A stretch of 64,000 nucleotides of DNA, from assembly GCA_963854835.1 (NCBI GenBank), contig OY978528.1:52424508-52488507 (forward strand), given 5' to 3'. Both the position numbers and the translations under genes were made by a program. Each line of letters begins with the position of its first letter. The stretch's first letter is position 1. Shown here piece by piece: positions 39,444 through 46,261 of this stretch. The DNA is from Megamerina dolium. Its lineage: Eukaryota; Arthropoda; Insecta; Diptera; Megamerinidae. The notes below the pieces were generated by a model that saw only the letters and a program-made list of their open reading frames with translations, ran no database searches and was not told where the DNA came from.

Positions 39444-42400
39444 GAGGTGGTTTTTTAAGAGCCTTCGGATTTGATTTAAAAACAAACATATAAAATTTAG
39501 ACATGTATGAAATCTTTCTTTGAGTCGATAGAACGATTTATTAAATTCAATGGCTGGGCTGGGTCCAATTTTGGTATACGATCTCCAGCATATCGACCGG
39601 TATCTCACGAATAAATTCTTCAACATTGGCTTCCAGTGCGTGAACCTTTACGGGTTAGTCGCTATAGACATGAGCCTTAACCCCACAAAAAATAGTCTAA
39701 AGTCGTTAAATCGCACTACCTAGGCGGCCAATTGACCAGCCCCAATCGTGAAATAAACTGTTCACCGAACTCGCCTTTCAATTGGGCCATTGTTTCGCAT
39801 GCTGTGTGGCATGTGGCACCGTCTTGTTGAAACCACATGTCACCCAAGTCCAGATCTTCCATTTTGGGCAAATAAGTTTGTAATCATCTCACAGTACCGC
39901 TCGCCATTCACAGAAACGCTCCTGCCTTCGTCGTCTTTGAAAAAGTACGCTCCAATGAGGCCCCGGCCCATAATCCATACCAAACAGTGCATTTTTAGGA
40001 ATGCATCGGCAGTTCTTGCAATGCTTCTGGCTCCCCTTCATACCAAATATGGCAATTTTGATTGTTCACGTATCCATTCAACCAGAAATGAGCGTCGGCG
40101 CTGAACACATTTTTCCGATAAAAAAGTGGATATTCATCCAACTTTGCCAGTGCCCAATAGCCGTTGTGGTAGATCGTGTGGCTTCAATTCTTACACCAGC
40201 TGTATTTTAAAAGGTTTTACACCCAAATCCTTCCGCAAAATTTTCCACGTAGCGGAATAACAGAGGCCCAATTGCTGCGAACTGCGCCGAATCGATAATT
40301 CACGGTCAACTCAACACTGGCGGATACAGCTGCGATATTTTCAGCTGTCCGCACTCTACGTATGTGTATTGGTTGTTTAATGTCTAATAATGTAAATTTG
40401 GTGCGTAATTTAGTCACAAGATTCCGAATAGCGGCCTCAGAAGGAGTGCATCGGGCAACCGAGCATGAATTTTGATAATAAAATTCAATAATCTGTAAGC
40501 GTTGTTCGTTTATAAGTCAACTCATGGTTAAATGGGAATCTGAGAATCTGGAAAACTGGGAATCTTCTCGAATGAAACTTGCCGGTACTGCAGGGAGGAG
40601 AATAAAACTGCAAAACATGTGTTAGAAACGTGCCCAGCACTTATGCACACGAGGATGAAAAACTTCGGGGAATTTATAATACCGGAAAATCTGCTGAAGT
40701 CCATTAGGGTAGGATCTATACTAAACTTCCTTATGGATGCTGGACTTAGAGAAATACTCTAGTCCATGATAAGTCTATTGTGCACCCCAAGAGACTTAAG
40801 GTCGGAGTGCAATACAACCCTCTAATAATAATAATGGTTAAATTATAGACCAAACTGAACATGATTGACAGTCACATGTTACACGAAAACAGCTGAGCTG
40901 CCAAAAACAGTGCTCTCAAAAAGAAAGTTGCTAAAAAATCACCCTGTATATATATATAGTCAAATCAAACAAAATGCAAAGCACAACGAAATAAAAACTC
41001 TTAAAGTGAAGGGATTTAATATGTACGATATTTATATAGCTTGTTTAACCCTCAAATGCAAATAAAATAAATATGCATACAAAAATATCTAAAAGGTGGT
41101 CAATCTTTCTCTTTTGAATAAATTACTACAAGTTAACATAATCGTTAAATCGTTGCATTTTTAATTTGTATTAAACTCTTTTAGCATGATTTGACTCTAA
41201 TAATCCTTATGGCGGAAGAGATAAAGAGATAGTTTAAAATTGAGGGAATAAGAACGAAAATGAAACTGGTTTTTTGAGTTTGAAAATGTTTATATATGGA
41301 CAGAAGGAAGAAGGTGAATGAAAAGACAGAACGAGTAAAATAAACTAACAAAAGAAGCGATGTATTTAAGTCTCATAGACAATTTAATATATATTTTACT
41401 AAAGATAACTTCTTTTTTTCTCAGATTTGATTTGATCCAGTTGACATTTATAGATTTTATTTAGAGTTTTAAGAGAGTTATTAGAGTTATTTAGAGTTTT
41501 AGTTATGACCTGAATAAGTAAATTCATTTACTCAACCTATGCAGACTCGCAGAACCTATATCATGTTCTGATACTGGTAGGAGGGACGACATAATACAAC
41601 CATAGTCCATTAAAACTGGTAAATTAGTTATTTCAGAGAATTACCTTTACTCACACGATAAGACACAATTTGACCAATATCCGAAATCCGAGAGTCGTCT
41701 ATATACATAGGTGATGGTATGAAATGGTGAAAAACGTCTAAAATTTTCCGATATATGTTTTCGAGATATGGCGACTTAAAGTTTCATCGTTATTTTTTTT
41801 CATAAATTTCATCATCACATAATGACCAATATCTCGAAGGCGGTTGGGTATTTTTCCAAAATTTTCTTCCAACAAAATGTAGTTCATGTTAAAATAAAAT
41901 TTTTGAATAATGCAATGTTATAAAAATGGTAATTGTATTTTGCGGTCATATATACGTAGGTATGTTTAAATAATAAACAACTTTTATATGACTTTCCTAT
42001 GCCTAGAACGGATACCAATGAACTGAATTATCGGGTTTAATATTATTGCGTATTATTGAGTCCGCTACGTGCAATAAATCTATCTCTCTAATATCAGATA
42101 CAGATCTGTTTTCAGGATCTAATCGTCTTTAAAACTCTTGATTAAAATTATGTATAATAGGTGTAAAAATAAATGCTGGCATGTTTTGCAAGAATTTCAT
42201 CTTTATTAAAAACATACTTGTTACAAAGCATAATAATCGAAATATTCGCCATTACTATCTATGGTCTTTTGCCATTTATCGGGTAGATGTTGAACCCCTT
42301 AGCGATGGAAACATCTTTAATTTTGTAGAATTACTGGTCAGATAAAAAAGACTGAATTGATCTGAATAAGTGGTAGTCGGAAAAAGCGAAGTCTGGAGAA

Positions 42401-44867
42401 TATGCCGCTTGCTGGAACAATTCCCAGCCTAAGGAGAATATGAGTTCCTGAGTTGATTTTGCTTTATGTGGACTAGCGTTATCATGCACCAACATCACTT
42501 TTCGACTTCATTGGCCAGCAAATTGTATTTTTTCCTCCGCAGCATTACTTAATTTGATCATTTGTTGTTGATAACGTTCAGCGGTGACAGTTTGACATGA
42601 ATTTTTATCAAACTTTGAGTTTCTTCATACATAAAGCACGTGAATTATCCTCAAGGCAAACATTATTGTTACGAAATCTTGCAAACCATTTTTGTATTGT
42701 TCTAAGATTCACATAATTTTTATTCAAAGTTGAACTTATCAATTTCACAGCTTCAGCACTATTTCTTTCATTTGAAAACATAATAAAATACAATGGCGTG
42801 AATGTTGCTTAACGACATTCATCTCTTATAAAATTGATACACACTGAATGACAGCTTGTAAAAGACTGAAGCTCATGTCATATAAACATCAATGACTAAG
42901 CAACAAATACCCAAAATGGCGGGTGAAGTGGATGCGTTTAAGTATGTTTTTAATGCATTCAACTTCAGACAGCATTTATTTGTACACTTCTTATTTGCAT
43001 ATGCACTCGTAAACCTACTTATTCGTTTGTATTTTAAAATATTTTTAAATATAGTACAAGTACAGATTAATGCAACACCACTGCAAATTATTTGGTCGTT
43101 ATGCCCGAATGCATTTTCATTTTGCAAGTTCATAATATAGCTTTTGTTCTTGCCGTGTCTAATATTATTATTGTTATTCTTTCCATTATTATTGTTAATA
43201 TCTGTATATACAATATTTTTTCTTTGGATAATAAAGAGAATAAATATGTGTACATACGTGTATTGGAATAATTAGAAAACAACTGATTAAAAGGGGTAAG
43301 TAAGAACACAAATGAATAATGTGTGATTCATCTGTTGTGAAACTAATCTAATTCGTTACATAAATAACAATATTAATTAAAATATAACTATTTATACTAG
43401 ATAATTCCAAAAACATATGTATATATGAGCACTGAAGTACTTGTAGGATTTTGTACAAAATATAGCGGAATTAAGAATGTATATTTTGAAATATGTACTG
43501 AAGTATAATTCATCTGAATAATTATTCTTTAGATGATAATAAAATAAATATACCATGGATCATAACTATTTTAAGTATGTAAAAAAATATTATAAAAATA
43601 TTATTGAATTAGTTTTGAGGGATTTTCGTTAAATGGCTTAACTTGTACATTTGCTATCGGACCATACTGTAGCACCATCATTAGGCTTTCTTTTTCAGTA
43701 CCTGTCATTTCGTAAAAGTGTAAGCAAACAATTTTTATTGAGCATCAAACATGTTGACCTTTGAGCCAACAAAACAACATTTGCTTTTCATATTTAATTC
43801 AAAGAAAAGTGCAGCTGAAAGTCATCGATTGCTGTATATCGATTAAAATGTGTGTTTCGTCATTTGGTGACGTCAAGTGGTGATTTTGATATTGAAGACA
43901 AAGAGCGTTCGGGCCAACCAAAACAGTTTGAAGATGATGAATTGACAGCTTTATTGGAGGAAGATTCATGTCAAACGCTTAAACGCAGCATCATTAGTGA
44001 TTGACGAATCAACCCTTTCCAATCGTCTACAAGCCATGGGAATTATTCAAAAAGAAGGAAATTGGGTCCCATGCGAATTGAAGAATTTCTTCAACGGTAA
44101 AAAAGAAAGGGGTTTTCGCGTTCGGGTTATCGTATGGTTCCATTACGATAACCCGAAGAGAAAACAACTACCGGATTACCGAGTTAATTCGAATTAACTC
44201 GGGCATTAACTGCAGCTAATCCGCATAAACTCTATGAGTCAATTCTCAAAATAAAAGAGGATTACGGCAATTTGCGATGGCAATACTGCTGAAAATTGTC
44301 TATTGTGAATTTTTCTCCATCCATTTTACAAAATATTAGGTGTGTTCGCTATCAAAAAACTTTCAACAATTGTTAACAGTTTTCAACATGAAAAGTGTTG
44401 GCGAACAAATAAAACCAGCTGTCAATTATGAATGGTGAATGTCAATTTACAAGTTTCTGATAGTTTTCAGTTCACGTACTTCTTGTAGATCTTCTCATAT
44501 CGAGAGTGATAGACGACAGAAATTGATAGTGATAGTAATGTAAGTGGACAGACCTAATAAAACAGCAATCAGCCGTTTAGTTTATCCGCAATACTTTTAT
44601 TTCCATACAAAGTAGTGGAAATAAAAGAAAAAGATGGATATTCAAGCAAGCTTTCAACATATATCTTCATATGCAGGGTATAATTTGGTCGGTCCCAGCC
44701 GACTGTAAGGTCATTTTTCATTAACAAATATTACAATATTGATACATATGTATATGAATATATTGTATATGTGAATATCAATTACTAACTACTTACTTCC
44801 ATAAAATTTTCCAAAAGCAACCAAAACTACTGCCATTGGGTACTTCACCCGCATATGAAACTGTCAT
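10280..44867 (-). CDS. Best2: Bestrophin calcium-activated chloride channel, Best2-like, 11 coding exons
   Basis: Bestrophins form pentameric Ca-gated chloride channels in the plasma membrane. Coding exons, 5' to 3' on minus: 44797-44867, 32909-33019, 29269-29455, 28810-29178, 28206-28334, 23774-23881, 12030-12269, 11609-11960, 11327-11431, 10938-11210, 10280-10869. All phases agree and give about 844 residues ending TAA. Visible marks: start [20 protein letters not shown]; neck [11 protein letters not shown] with Ile77, Phe81 and Phe85 (human Ile76, Phe80, Phe84); conserved core [10 protein letters not shown] and VPLVYTQ; Ca-clasp [10 protein letters not shown] (acidic residues ~309-313); [17 protein letters not shown]. 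The C-terminal ~440 residues are poorly conserved, with a Gln/His-rich run (~467-498) and a Ser/Thr/Asn-rich tail. The channel core is intact. Symbol rests on sequence feel and on adjacency to Mdr65; Best1 is the alternative. Confidence 0.93.
10938..11210 (-). CDS. Best2: Best2 coding exon 10
   Basis: I start this exon at the acceptor CTCATAG so that G|CT gives [19 protein letters not shown]. It then encodes [14 protein letters not shown] and [13 protein letters not shown], ending at GTGAGT. Low-complexity tail; the acceptor has a reasonable pyrimidine tract. Confidence 0.82.
11327..11431 (-). CDS. Best2: Best2 coding exon 9
   Basis: A 105-bp exon below ORF-scan size, found from flanking sites (acceptor ACGAAG, donor GTAAAT) and from phase. 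Encodes [20 protein letters not shown] then [14 protein letters not shown]. The weak AAG acceptor makes its left boundary less sure. Confidence 0.75.
11609..11960 (-). CDS. Best2: Best2 coding exon 8 (Gln/His-rich)
   Basis: Encodes [20 protein letters not shown] and [10 protein letters not shown], then a Gln/His-rich stretch from CAA/CAG/CAT codons, then [20 protein letters not shown]. Acceptor TTTGCAG, donor GTGAGT. Arg/Ser motifs could be kinase or calcineurin-type regulatory sites, by analogy only. Confidence 0.88.
12030..12269 (-). CDS. Best2: Best2 coding exon 7
   Basis: Exactly 80 codons: [20 protein letters not shown] then [20 protein letters not shown], the conserved C-terminal arm that wraps neighbouring subunits in bestrophin structures, and then variable sequence. 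Donor GTAAGT; acceptor TTAAAG. Confidence 0.93.
12270..13020. other. Best2 intron 6, 3' portion
   Basis: AT-rich intronic DNA without a recognised element. The acceptor for exon 7 lies at the left edge (minus-strand AAAG). Confidence 0.5.
13021..13245. mobile_element. Irritans-type mariner MITE, 221 bp
   Basis: TA target duplications (13021-13022, 13244-13245) bracket inverted ends TTGGGTTGGCAACTAAG, perfect over 17 bp. This end sequence is known from irritans-subfamily mariners. No coding trace inside, so it needs a mariner transposase from elsewhere. Confidence 0.9.
13246..15597. other. Best2 intron 6, unassigned
   Basis: Very AT-rich with many A- and T-runs. Holds copy 2 of the dispersed repeat (14513-14650). 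No other structure recognised. Confidence 0.5.
14513..14650 (+). repeat. Dispersed repeat, copy 2 of 2
   Basis: Shares TTGGTCGAG and the TGACTATTC...TTGTAAA...ATACC...TATTCAT block with 9248-9375. Seen only twice here, so family size is unknown. Confidence 0.5.
15598..16168 (+). pseudogene. Mellifera-type mariner transposase relic
   Basis: Broken plus-strand reading: helix-turn-helix region ([16 protein letters not shown] and [13 protein letters not shown]), then a frameshift near 15870, then catalytic region 1 ([10 protein letters not shown]), [15 protein letters not shown] and the second catalytic Asp region ([20 protein letters not shown]). The third Asp region is absent, as are recognisable TIRs, so this is a dead, truncated copy in Best2 intron 6. 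Subfamily inferred from similarity to mellifera-type mariners. Confidence 0.85.
16169..19098. other. Best2 intron 6, unassigned
   Basis: AT-rich. GTT/GCT-rich low complexity at 16480-16530 creates overlapping open frames on both strands; poly-A tracts near 17828-17862; a 16-bp tandem duplication (TTTATAGTATATTAAT) near 18637-18668. No gene or element recognised. Confidence 0.5.
19099..19810. mobile_element. Candidate MITE, 712 bp, with terminal and internal inverted repeats
   Basis: Left end GGGGTTATATACCTTTTTCT; complement of right end GGGATTATATACCTTTTTCT (19 of 20). Inside, CTAGTTCGTGAACGAAGG (19396-19413) is perfectly inverted at 19516-19533. No coding frame. Target duplication is not clear. 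Superfamily not recognised. Confidence 0.7.
19811..21737. other. Best2 intron 6, unassigned
   Basis: AT-rich intronic DNA. 21430-21540 is less AT-biased and has a TATATAAAGG string near 21506, which could be an old LTR or promoter-like remnant, but nothing supports either. Confidence 0.4.
21738..22022 (-). mobile_element. tRNA-derived SINE, copy 2, 3'-truncated
   Basis: Read on minus it begins GTGCCGTAGCGCAGTGGTT and has B-box GAGTTCAATCC. The body matches the other copies through ATGTCACAAGGGATCTGCCG, ending near GCACAACAATACTAGAAGG. The open frame across it on plus is fortuitous. Confidence 0.87.
22345..23118 (+). pseudogene. Non-LTR retrotransposon fragment: Cys/His finger and endonuclease N-terminus
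   Basis: GC-rich against the intron. Frames show a [23 protein letters not shown] Cys/His segment (about 22565-22640), then an APE endonuclease start ([20 protein letters not shown], about 22860-22920), [14 protein letters not shown] and LEIINIYI, with frameshifts. The endonuclease stops abruptly where a mariner relic begins. Clade (Jockey or I group) is uncertain. Confidence 0.72.
23120..23500 (-). pseudogene. Mariner transposase N-terminal fragment
   Basis: Minus frames give [36 protein letters not shown], a truncated PHPGRSEV linker, then after a shift [20 protein letters not shown]: the two helix-turn-helix DNA-binding halves of a mariner. No catalytic domain follows. It abuts the non-LTR fragment on its left. 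Confidence 0.8.
23774..23881 (-). CDS. Best2: Best2 coding exon 6 (Ca-clasp)
   Basis: 36 codons: [20 protein letters not shown] then [16 protein letters not shown]. This is the most conserved bestrophin segment, holding the cytosolic calcium clasp. Acceptor AATACAG, donor GTAAGA. It is an isolated exon between 11.5-kb and 4.3-kb introns. Confidence 0.96.
24225..24790 (+). pseudogene. Non-LTR retrotransposon 3' fragment (RT tail and Cys motif)
   Basis: Plus frames show [34 protein letters not shown] and MVRPIVNY (C-terminal RT region), then after a gap [11 protein letters not shown] and [13 protein letters not shown], the terminal Cys motif of I/Jockey-type polyproteins. The RNase H region between them is missing. 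Decayed, in Best2 intron 5. Confidence 0.75.
25555..26886 (+). mobile_element. Helitron-like (DINE-type) repeat, copy A, 1332 bp
   Basis: Runs from CTCCTTACAGTCGGCTGGGG to ATGCAGGGTATAAAAA. Subterminal inverted pair TTATACCCTGCATA (25584-25597) and TATGCAGGGTATAA (26870-26883). Interior has two roughly 300-bp units each with GTATGGGAGACC and AGTGGGCGTGGC, then a CGGA tandem (about 26730-26750). No coding frame. The TATACCC end plus CGGA/TCCG tandem resembles Drosophila DINE-1-class Helitron repeats; superfamily is inferred. Almost identical to copy D in its first 350 bp, so recently active. Confidence 0.8.
26887..27877. other. Best2 intron 5, unassigned
   Basis: AT-rich, no recognised element or exon. 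Confidence 0.5.
27878..28054 (+). mobile_element. tRNA-derived SINE, copy 3, 5'-truncated
   Basis: Starts within the body (GAACTCTGTAACAAGGCTCAG) and keeps the 3' end (CTCGGCCAAATAGCCCTTTTGGGC, then TCACATATTTTTTT). Lacks the tRNA-like head, as expected for incomplete reverse transcription. Confidence 0.85.
28206..28334 (-). CDS. Best2: Best2 coding exon 5
   Basis: 43 codons: [20 protein letters not shown] (membrane helix), then [20 protein letters not shown]. Acceptor TTCATAG, donor GTATGT. Confidence 0.95.
28810..29178 (-). CDS. Best2: Best2 coding exon 4
   Basis: 123 codons: [52 protein letters not shown] and [14 protein letters not shown], the bulk of the cytosolic core. Acceptor CGTCTAG, donor GTGAGT; phase 0 at both ends. 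Confidence 0.96.
29269..29455 (-). CDS. Best2: Best2 coding exon 3 (pore neck)
   Basis: Encodes [20 protein letters not shown] and [15 protein letters not shown]: the pore-lining neck helix with its Ile/Phe/Phe gate residues conserved. Acceptor TTCATATAG, donor GTAAGT; a 90-bp intron separates it from exon 4. Confidence 0.95.
29863..29907. repeat. Perfect 19-bp inverted repeat with 7-base loop
   Basis: AATATATTTATTAGTCGAT (29863-29881) is exactly inverted at 29889-29907, loop CATGAAC. It abuts the end of Helitron-like copy B, where the family's usual end sequence is replaced. Confidence 0.9.
29912..31186 (-). mobile_element. Helitron-like repeat, copy B, diverged
   Basis: Minus-strand relative of copies A and D: ATTCATTTCGGTCAGATG, CGTCCGTCTGTCCG, GGGATTGATATTGGGCATGA, and the left end as ACATATGCAGGATATAATTT. 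The short TATATATA in the parent's left end has grown here into a (TA)n tract (31003-31141). More diverged than A or D, hence older. Confidence 0.78.
31003..31141. repeat. (TA)n microsatellite, about 139 bp
   Basis: Nearly pure TA with one AAGTAAG interruption. It lies at the position of the short TATATATA of Helitron-like copies and gives spurious open frames on both strands. Confidence 0.95.
31373..31734 (+). mobile_element. tRNA-derived SINE, copy 4, full length (about 360 bp)
   Basis: The best reference copy. Head GGGTGCCGTAGCTCAGTGG with anticodon-arm-like GCCTTCTGATCTGTAGG, like tRNA-Arg(UCU). Body includes TTTCTTTCGAACGGTACCCA, GTGATGTCACAAGTGTTCTG and TTTAAGACGCACAACAG. 3' end GAGCCCTTTAGGGCTTTATG then CCACATATTTA and a T-run. 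Lies in Best2 intron 2, antisense to the gene. Confidence 0.92.
31381..31433 (+). promoter_or_regulatory. RNA polymerase III internal promoter of SINE copy 4
   Basis: A-box TAGCTCAGTGG (31381-31391) and B-box GGTTCAATCC (31424-31433) at tRNA-like spacing. Matches the canonical boxes; activity is inferred. Confidence 0.75.
31735..32908. other. Best2 intron 2, unassigned
   Basis: AT-rich. A (TAA)7-type run lies at about 32719-32739. No element or exon recognised. Confidence 0.5.
32909..33019 (-). CDS. Best2: Best2 coding exon 2
   Basis: 111-bp exon too short for ORF scans. Encodes (K)[18 protein letters not shown] then [18 protein letters not shown], the first membrane helix. Acceptor TTTGCAG, donor GTAAGT; phases join exons 1 and 3 exactly. 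Confidence 0.93.
33219..33687. mobile_element. Candidate piggyBac-type MITE flanked by TTAA
   Basis: TTAA at 33219-33222 and 33684-33687. Ends CCCATTTGTTACC and, inverted, CCCATTTTCTACC (11 of 13). The 461-bp interior holds a short direct repeat (AGTTTCAGTT, then GTGTG, about 128 bp apart) and no coding frame I recognise. Confidence 0.6.
33688..35700. other. Best2 intron 1, unassigned, with diverged internal duplication
   Basis: 34193-34255 and 34561-34620 are similar (GAATGA-ATTAGTT...GAGCGAAATCGGATGAAAAT against GAATTGACAAGTT...GAGCATAATCGAATGAAAAT). So are about 34426-34480 and 34731-34785 (TTTTTAC.CTTTGCAC). This suggests a decayed, internally repeated element with units of about 300-370 bp. 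No exon. Confidence 0.45.
35702..35733. repeat. Perfect 14-bp hairpin
   Basis: ATCTCATATACCAG, loop GTTG, CTGGTATATGAGAT. It marks the left side of a mariner relic. Confidence 0.9.
35720..35960 (-). pseudogene. Mariner transposase C-terminal relic
   Basis: Minus-strand reading resembles the end of mariner transposases ([11 protein letters not shown] then IGQTL..IY.AFGRIY against the typical [20 protein letters not shown]), with several stops. No ends seen. Best2 intron 1. Confidence 0.5.
35961..37408. other. Best2 intron 1, unassigned
   Basis: Strongly AT-rich with A-runs; no element or exon recognised. Confidence 0.5.
37409..37798 (+). mobile_element. tRNA-derived SINE, copy 5, with CCTAA-repeat tail
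   Basis: Near full-length: GGGTGCCGTAGCTCAGTGG head, ACCTGCCGGCAAGAATTGGC body, then AATGGGCCTTTTAGGCCTAA. Instead of the usual CACATATTTA end it continues with GAGAGAGGGCAGCCA and four CCTAA units (37778-37798). In Best2 intron 1. Confidence 0.87.
37799..38464. other. Best2 intron 1, unassigned
   Basis: AT-rich, no recognised feature. Confidence 0.5.
38465..38730 (+). pseudogene. Possible mariner transposase fragment
   Basis: An open stretch with [17 protein letters not shown], like the first catalytic region of mariners (FLRRFVTMDETWxHxYD). The preceding and following residues fit poorly. It may be a very decayed copy or chance. Confidence 0.4.
38731..39250. other. Best2 intron 1, unassigned
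   Basis: AT-rich, no recognised feature. Confidence 0.45.
39251..39442. repeat. (TA)n/(TGTA)n microsatellite, about 190 bp
   Basis: TA tract with TGTATG interruptions; it ends exactly at the TIR of the Tc3-like element, which used a TA within it as target. Confidence 0.95.
39441..40948 (-). mobile_element. Tc3-like DNA transposon carrying a nested retroposon
   Basis: Ends CGAGGTGGTTTTTTA and, inverted, CAGGGTGATTTTTTA (imperfect), both next to TA. The minus-strand transposase relic starts at ATG 40525-40523 (then an early stop) and shows [50 protein letters not shown] and [12 protein letters not shown], the DDE/D catalytic blocks of Tc3-like transposases found in many insects. The first block reads FSADAH where FSDEAH is usual; several frameshifts and stops follow. 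A 300-bp insertion splits it just 5' of the start codon. Confidence 0.87.
40524..40843 (+). mobile_element. 5'-truncated I-type non-LTR retroposon with 10-bp target duplication
   Basis: Direct repeats ATGGTTAAAT (40524-40533 and 40834-40843) bracket a 300-bp insert that encodes the C-terminal Cys motif ([20 protein letters not shown] then [14 protein letters not shown]), a short 3' UTR and a TAATAATAATAA tail. The TAA tail is typical of I-clade elements. The nesting order is clear: Tc3-like first, this second. Confidence 0.9.
40949..42169. other. Best2 intron 1, unassigned
   Basis: AT-rich; a local TTATTTAGAGTTTT duplication at about 41456-41503. 41680-41960 is slightly richer and could be an old element, but no ends or frame are seen. 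Confidence 0.4.
42170..42880 (-). pseudogene. Mariner transposase relic with central deletion
   Basis: Minus frames: [38 protein letters not shown] (DNA-binding N-terminus), then directly [17 protein letters not shown] sequence (second catalytic Asp), [19 protein letters not shown] (third catalytic Asp) and [10 protein letters not shown] (C-terminus). The linker and first catalytic block are lost. Clear TIRs not found. Confidence 0.8.
42881..43694. other. Best2 intron 1, unassigned
   Basis: AT-rich. Overlapping open frames at 42873-43140 on both strands are dissimilar to known proteins. No exon signals. Confidence 0.45.
43695..44310 (+). pseudogene. Mariner transposase relic (second type) with hairpins
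   Basis: Plus frames: N-terminal [20 protein letters not shown], then [20 protein letters not shown] then WVPCELK, and [10 protein letters not shown] (first catalytic region, in altered form), with stops and shifts. Catalytic blocks 2 and 3 are absent. Two perfect inverted repeats (44123-44155, 44179-44202) lie in the catalytic region. Confidence 0.8.
44123..44202. repeat. Two adjacent perfect palindromes in a mariner relic
   Basis: CGGGTTATCGTA, 9-base loop, TACGATAACCCG (44123-44155); and the gapless 24-bp palindrome with half-site CCGAGTTAATTC (44179-44202). Mariner coding sequence does not normally have these. Confidence 0.9.
44605..44709 (-). mobile_element. Helitron-like repeat, copy E, terminal fragment
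   Basis: CATATGCAGGGTATAATTTG, then GGTCGGTCCCAGCCGACTGTAAGG: the left end of copies A and D, inverted, with about 60 bp of adjacent sequence. Lies 90 bp 3' of Best2 exon 1, in intron 1. Confidence 0.82.
44797..44867 (-). CDS. Best2: Best2 coding exon 1
   Basis: 71 bp, too short for ORF scans. ATG at 44867-44865 in the context CAACAATGACA; encodes [20 protein letters not shown] then ILW, the conserved bestrophin N-terminus, ending AA|GTAAGT. The next coding exon is 11.8 kb away. Start is firm because family proteins begin MT(V/I)xY. Confidence 0.92.
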
Positions 44868-45910
44868 TGTTGCTGTGCGATGTAGTTCGTTGGGTGACTA
44901 TTGATGGATGGATGATTGTGCTGTTGTTGGTGACACTTTGTTCAATTTTTTGTTTGTTACTAATATGTATGTATTGTTTTACAGCAGTTATAGTTATTAT
45001 TTCTGTAATATTGTATTATCAGTAACAAAGTAACAACCACAACCACAATGCTGCTGCTGCTGCTTCTGTTGTCCCCTGCTATTCCATCAATTGTGTGTCC
45101 ACAACAGACACGATGTGTATTAATTTCGTTGTTGTTAGATGATGACGTTAATACATTTGCTCGCTTACTTACATACATATACGAATGTAGGTGCATATGT
45201 CTGGATGTGAAGATATCATCGAAGTATATGTATACTCAAACTGGTGAATGACGTTATGTTTACCTAACTGTTTTGTTGACGTTTGTTTACTTGGCGTTGC
45301 CAACAGGTGAGTCGCATCAAATTGATTTGTATTGCGATGCGATGCGTTATCATGCAACAATCATTAAAAACCGGTAGAATTAGTGTGCGAGTATGTGGTA
45401 ATACATAAAACGAGCTCAACTCTAACATCAACATAAGTACAAAACATATGTAGAGAACGATGAGAGTCAGGAAACACACAGTGTTCAGGTAAGTAGAGAA
45501 TTTGAAATTCCGACACGTTTACGTTATTCGTGTGAGTTTTACATTTATGCTACATATATGTTGTTGATGTTTTCAAAAATATTTTTTATTCTATTATAAG
45601 CATTCTTTTGTTGAATATATTGTAGTTGTTGTTGTTGTTGTTGTTGTGTTTGTTGTTAATGCTATTAGTCGGTTATCATTACATGGCAATACTGTTCACA
45701 AGTATTTAGGAATATATTCATTTTCAATCAATATCACATTTAAGCAATAAATTTTTATTTTTAACACATTTCGATTTAATTTACTGATTTTTATCTTTTT
45801 TTCACAAAATAAAATTTAATTTCTATATTATTAAACATTTTTATTTTTATTAAATATTTAAATGCATCATAAATCATCCAGAAGCATTGTGTTCGAGAAC
45901 GTTTCTATAT
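44868..45910. other. 5' flank of Best2
   Basis: Likely holds 5' UTR, possibly a non-coding first exon, and promoter. CTG repeats (about 45049-45063) and a GTT repeat (about 45626-45652) are visible. No confident TATA box; ORFs here come from the repeats. Confidence 0.45.
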
Positions 45911-46261
45911 TTAACCATGGTAAGCTAACGCTCTTTTACATAAACATATTTAACGTCGTCGATTCGACGAAGCCTGTTTTATAACTTTAATAGAAAAAAG
46001 AACAAAACGAGATAAATCGTTAATTTCAATTATTTAATTTCTTGGTTTGTTAGAAACCAAAATTATACATTTCTTTTAACAAAATTCGGCAATGTTGAGT
46101 TTTATTGAAGAAAGTTGTACATTAGTTTTCTTAACAATTTTTGCATGAGCTGATTTGAAAATAAAAAAAAAATAATTTTTCAATTTAAATTTAAGGAAAA
46201 AAATTAAAATATTTTAAAACCTTATATTTAGAAACTTATAGTTACAAACTAGAATCTACTT

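Noticed and set aside
45049..45063. Expanded CTG repeat of possible effect
   Set aside because: Only about five units, within the usual range of dipteran non-coding DNA.
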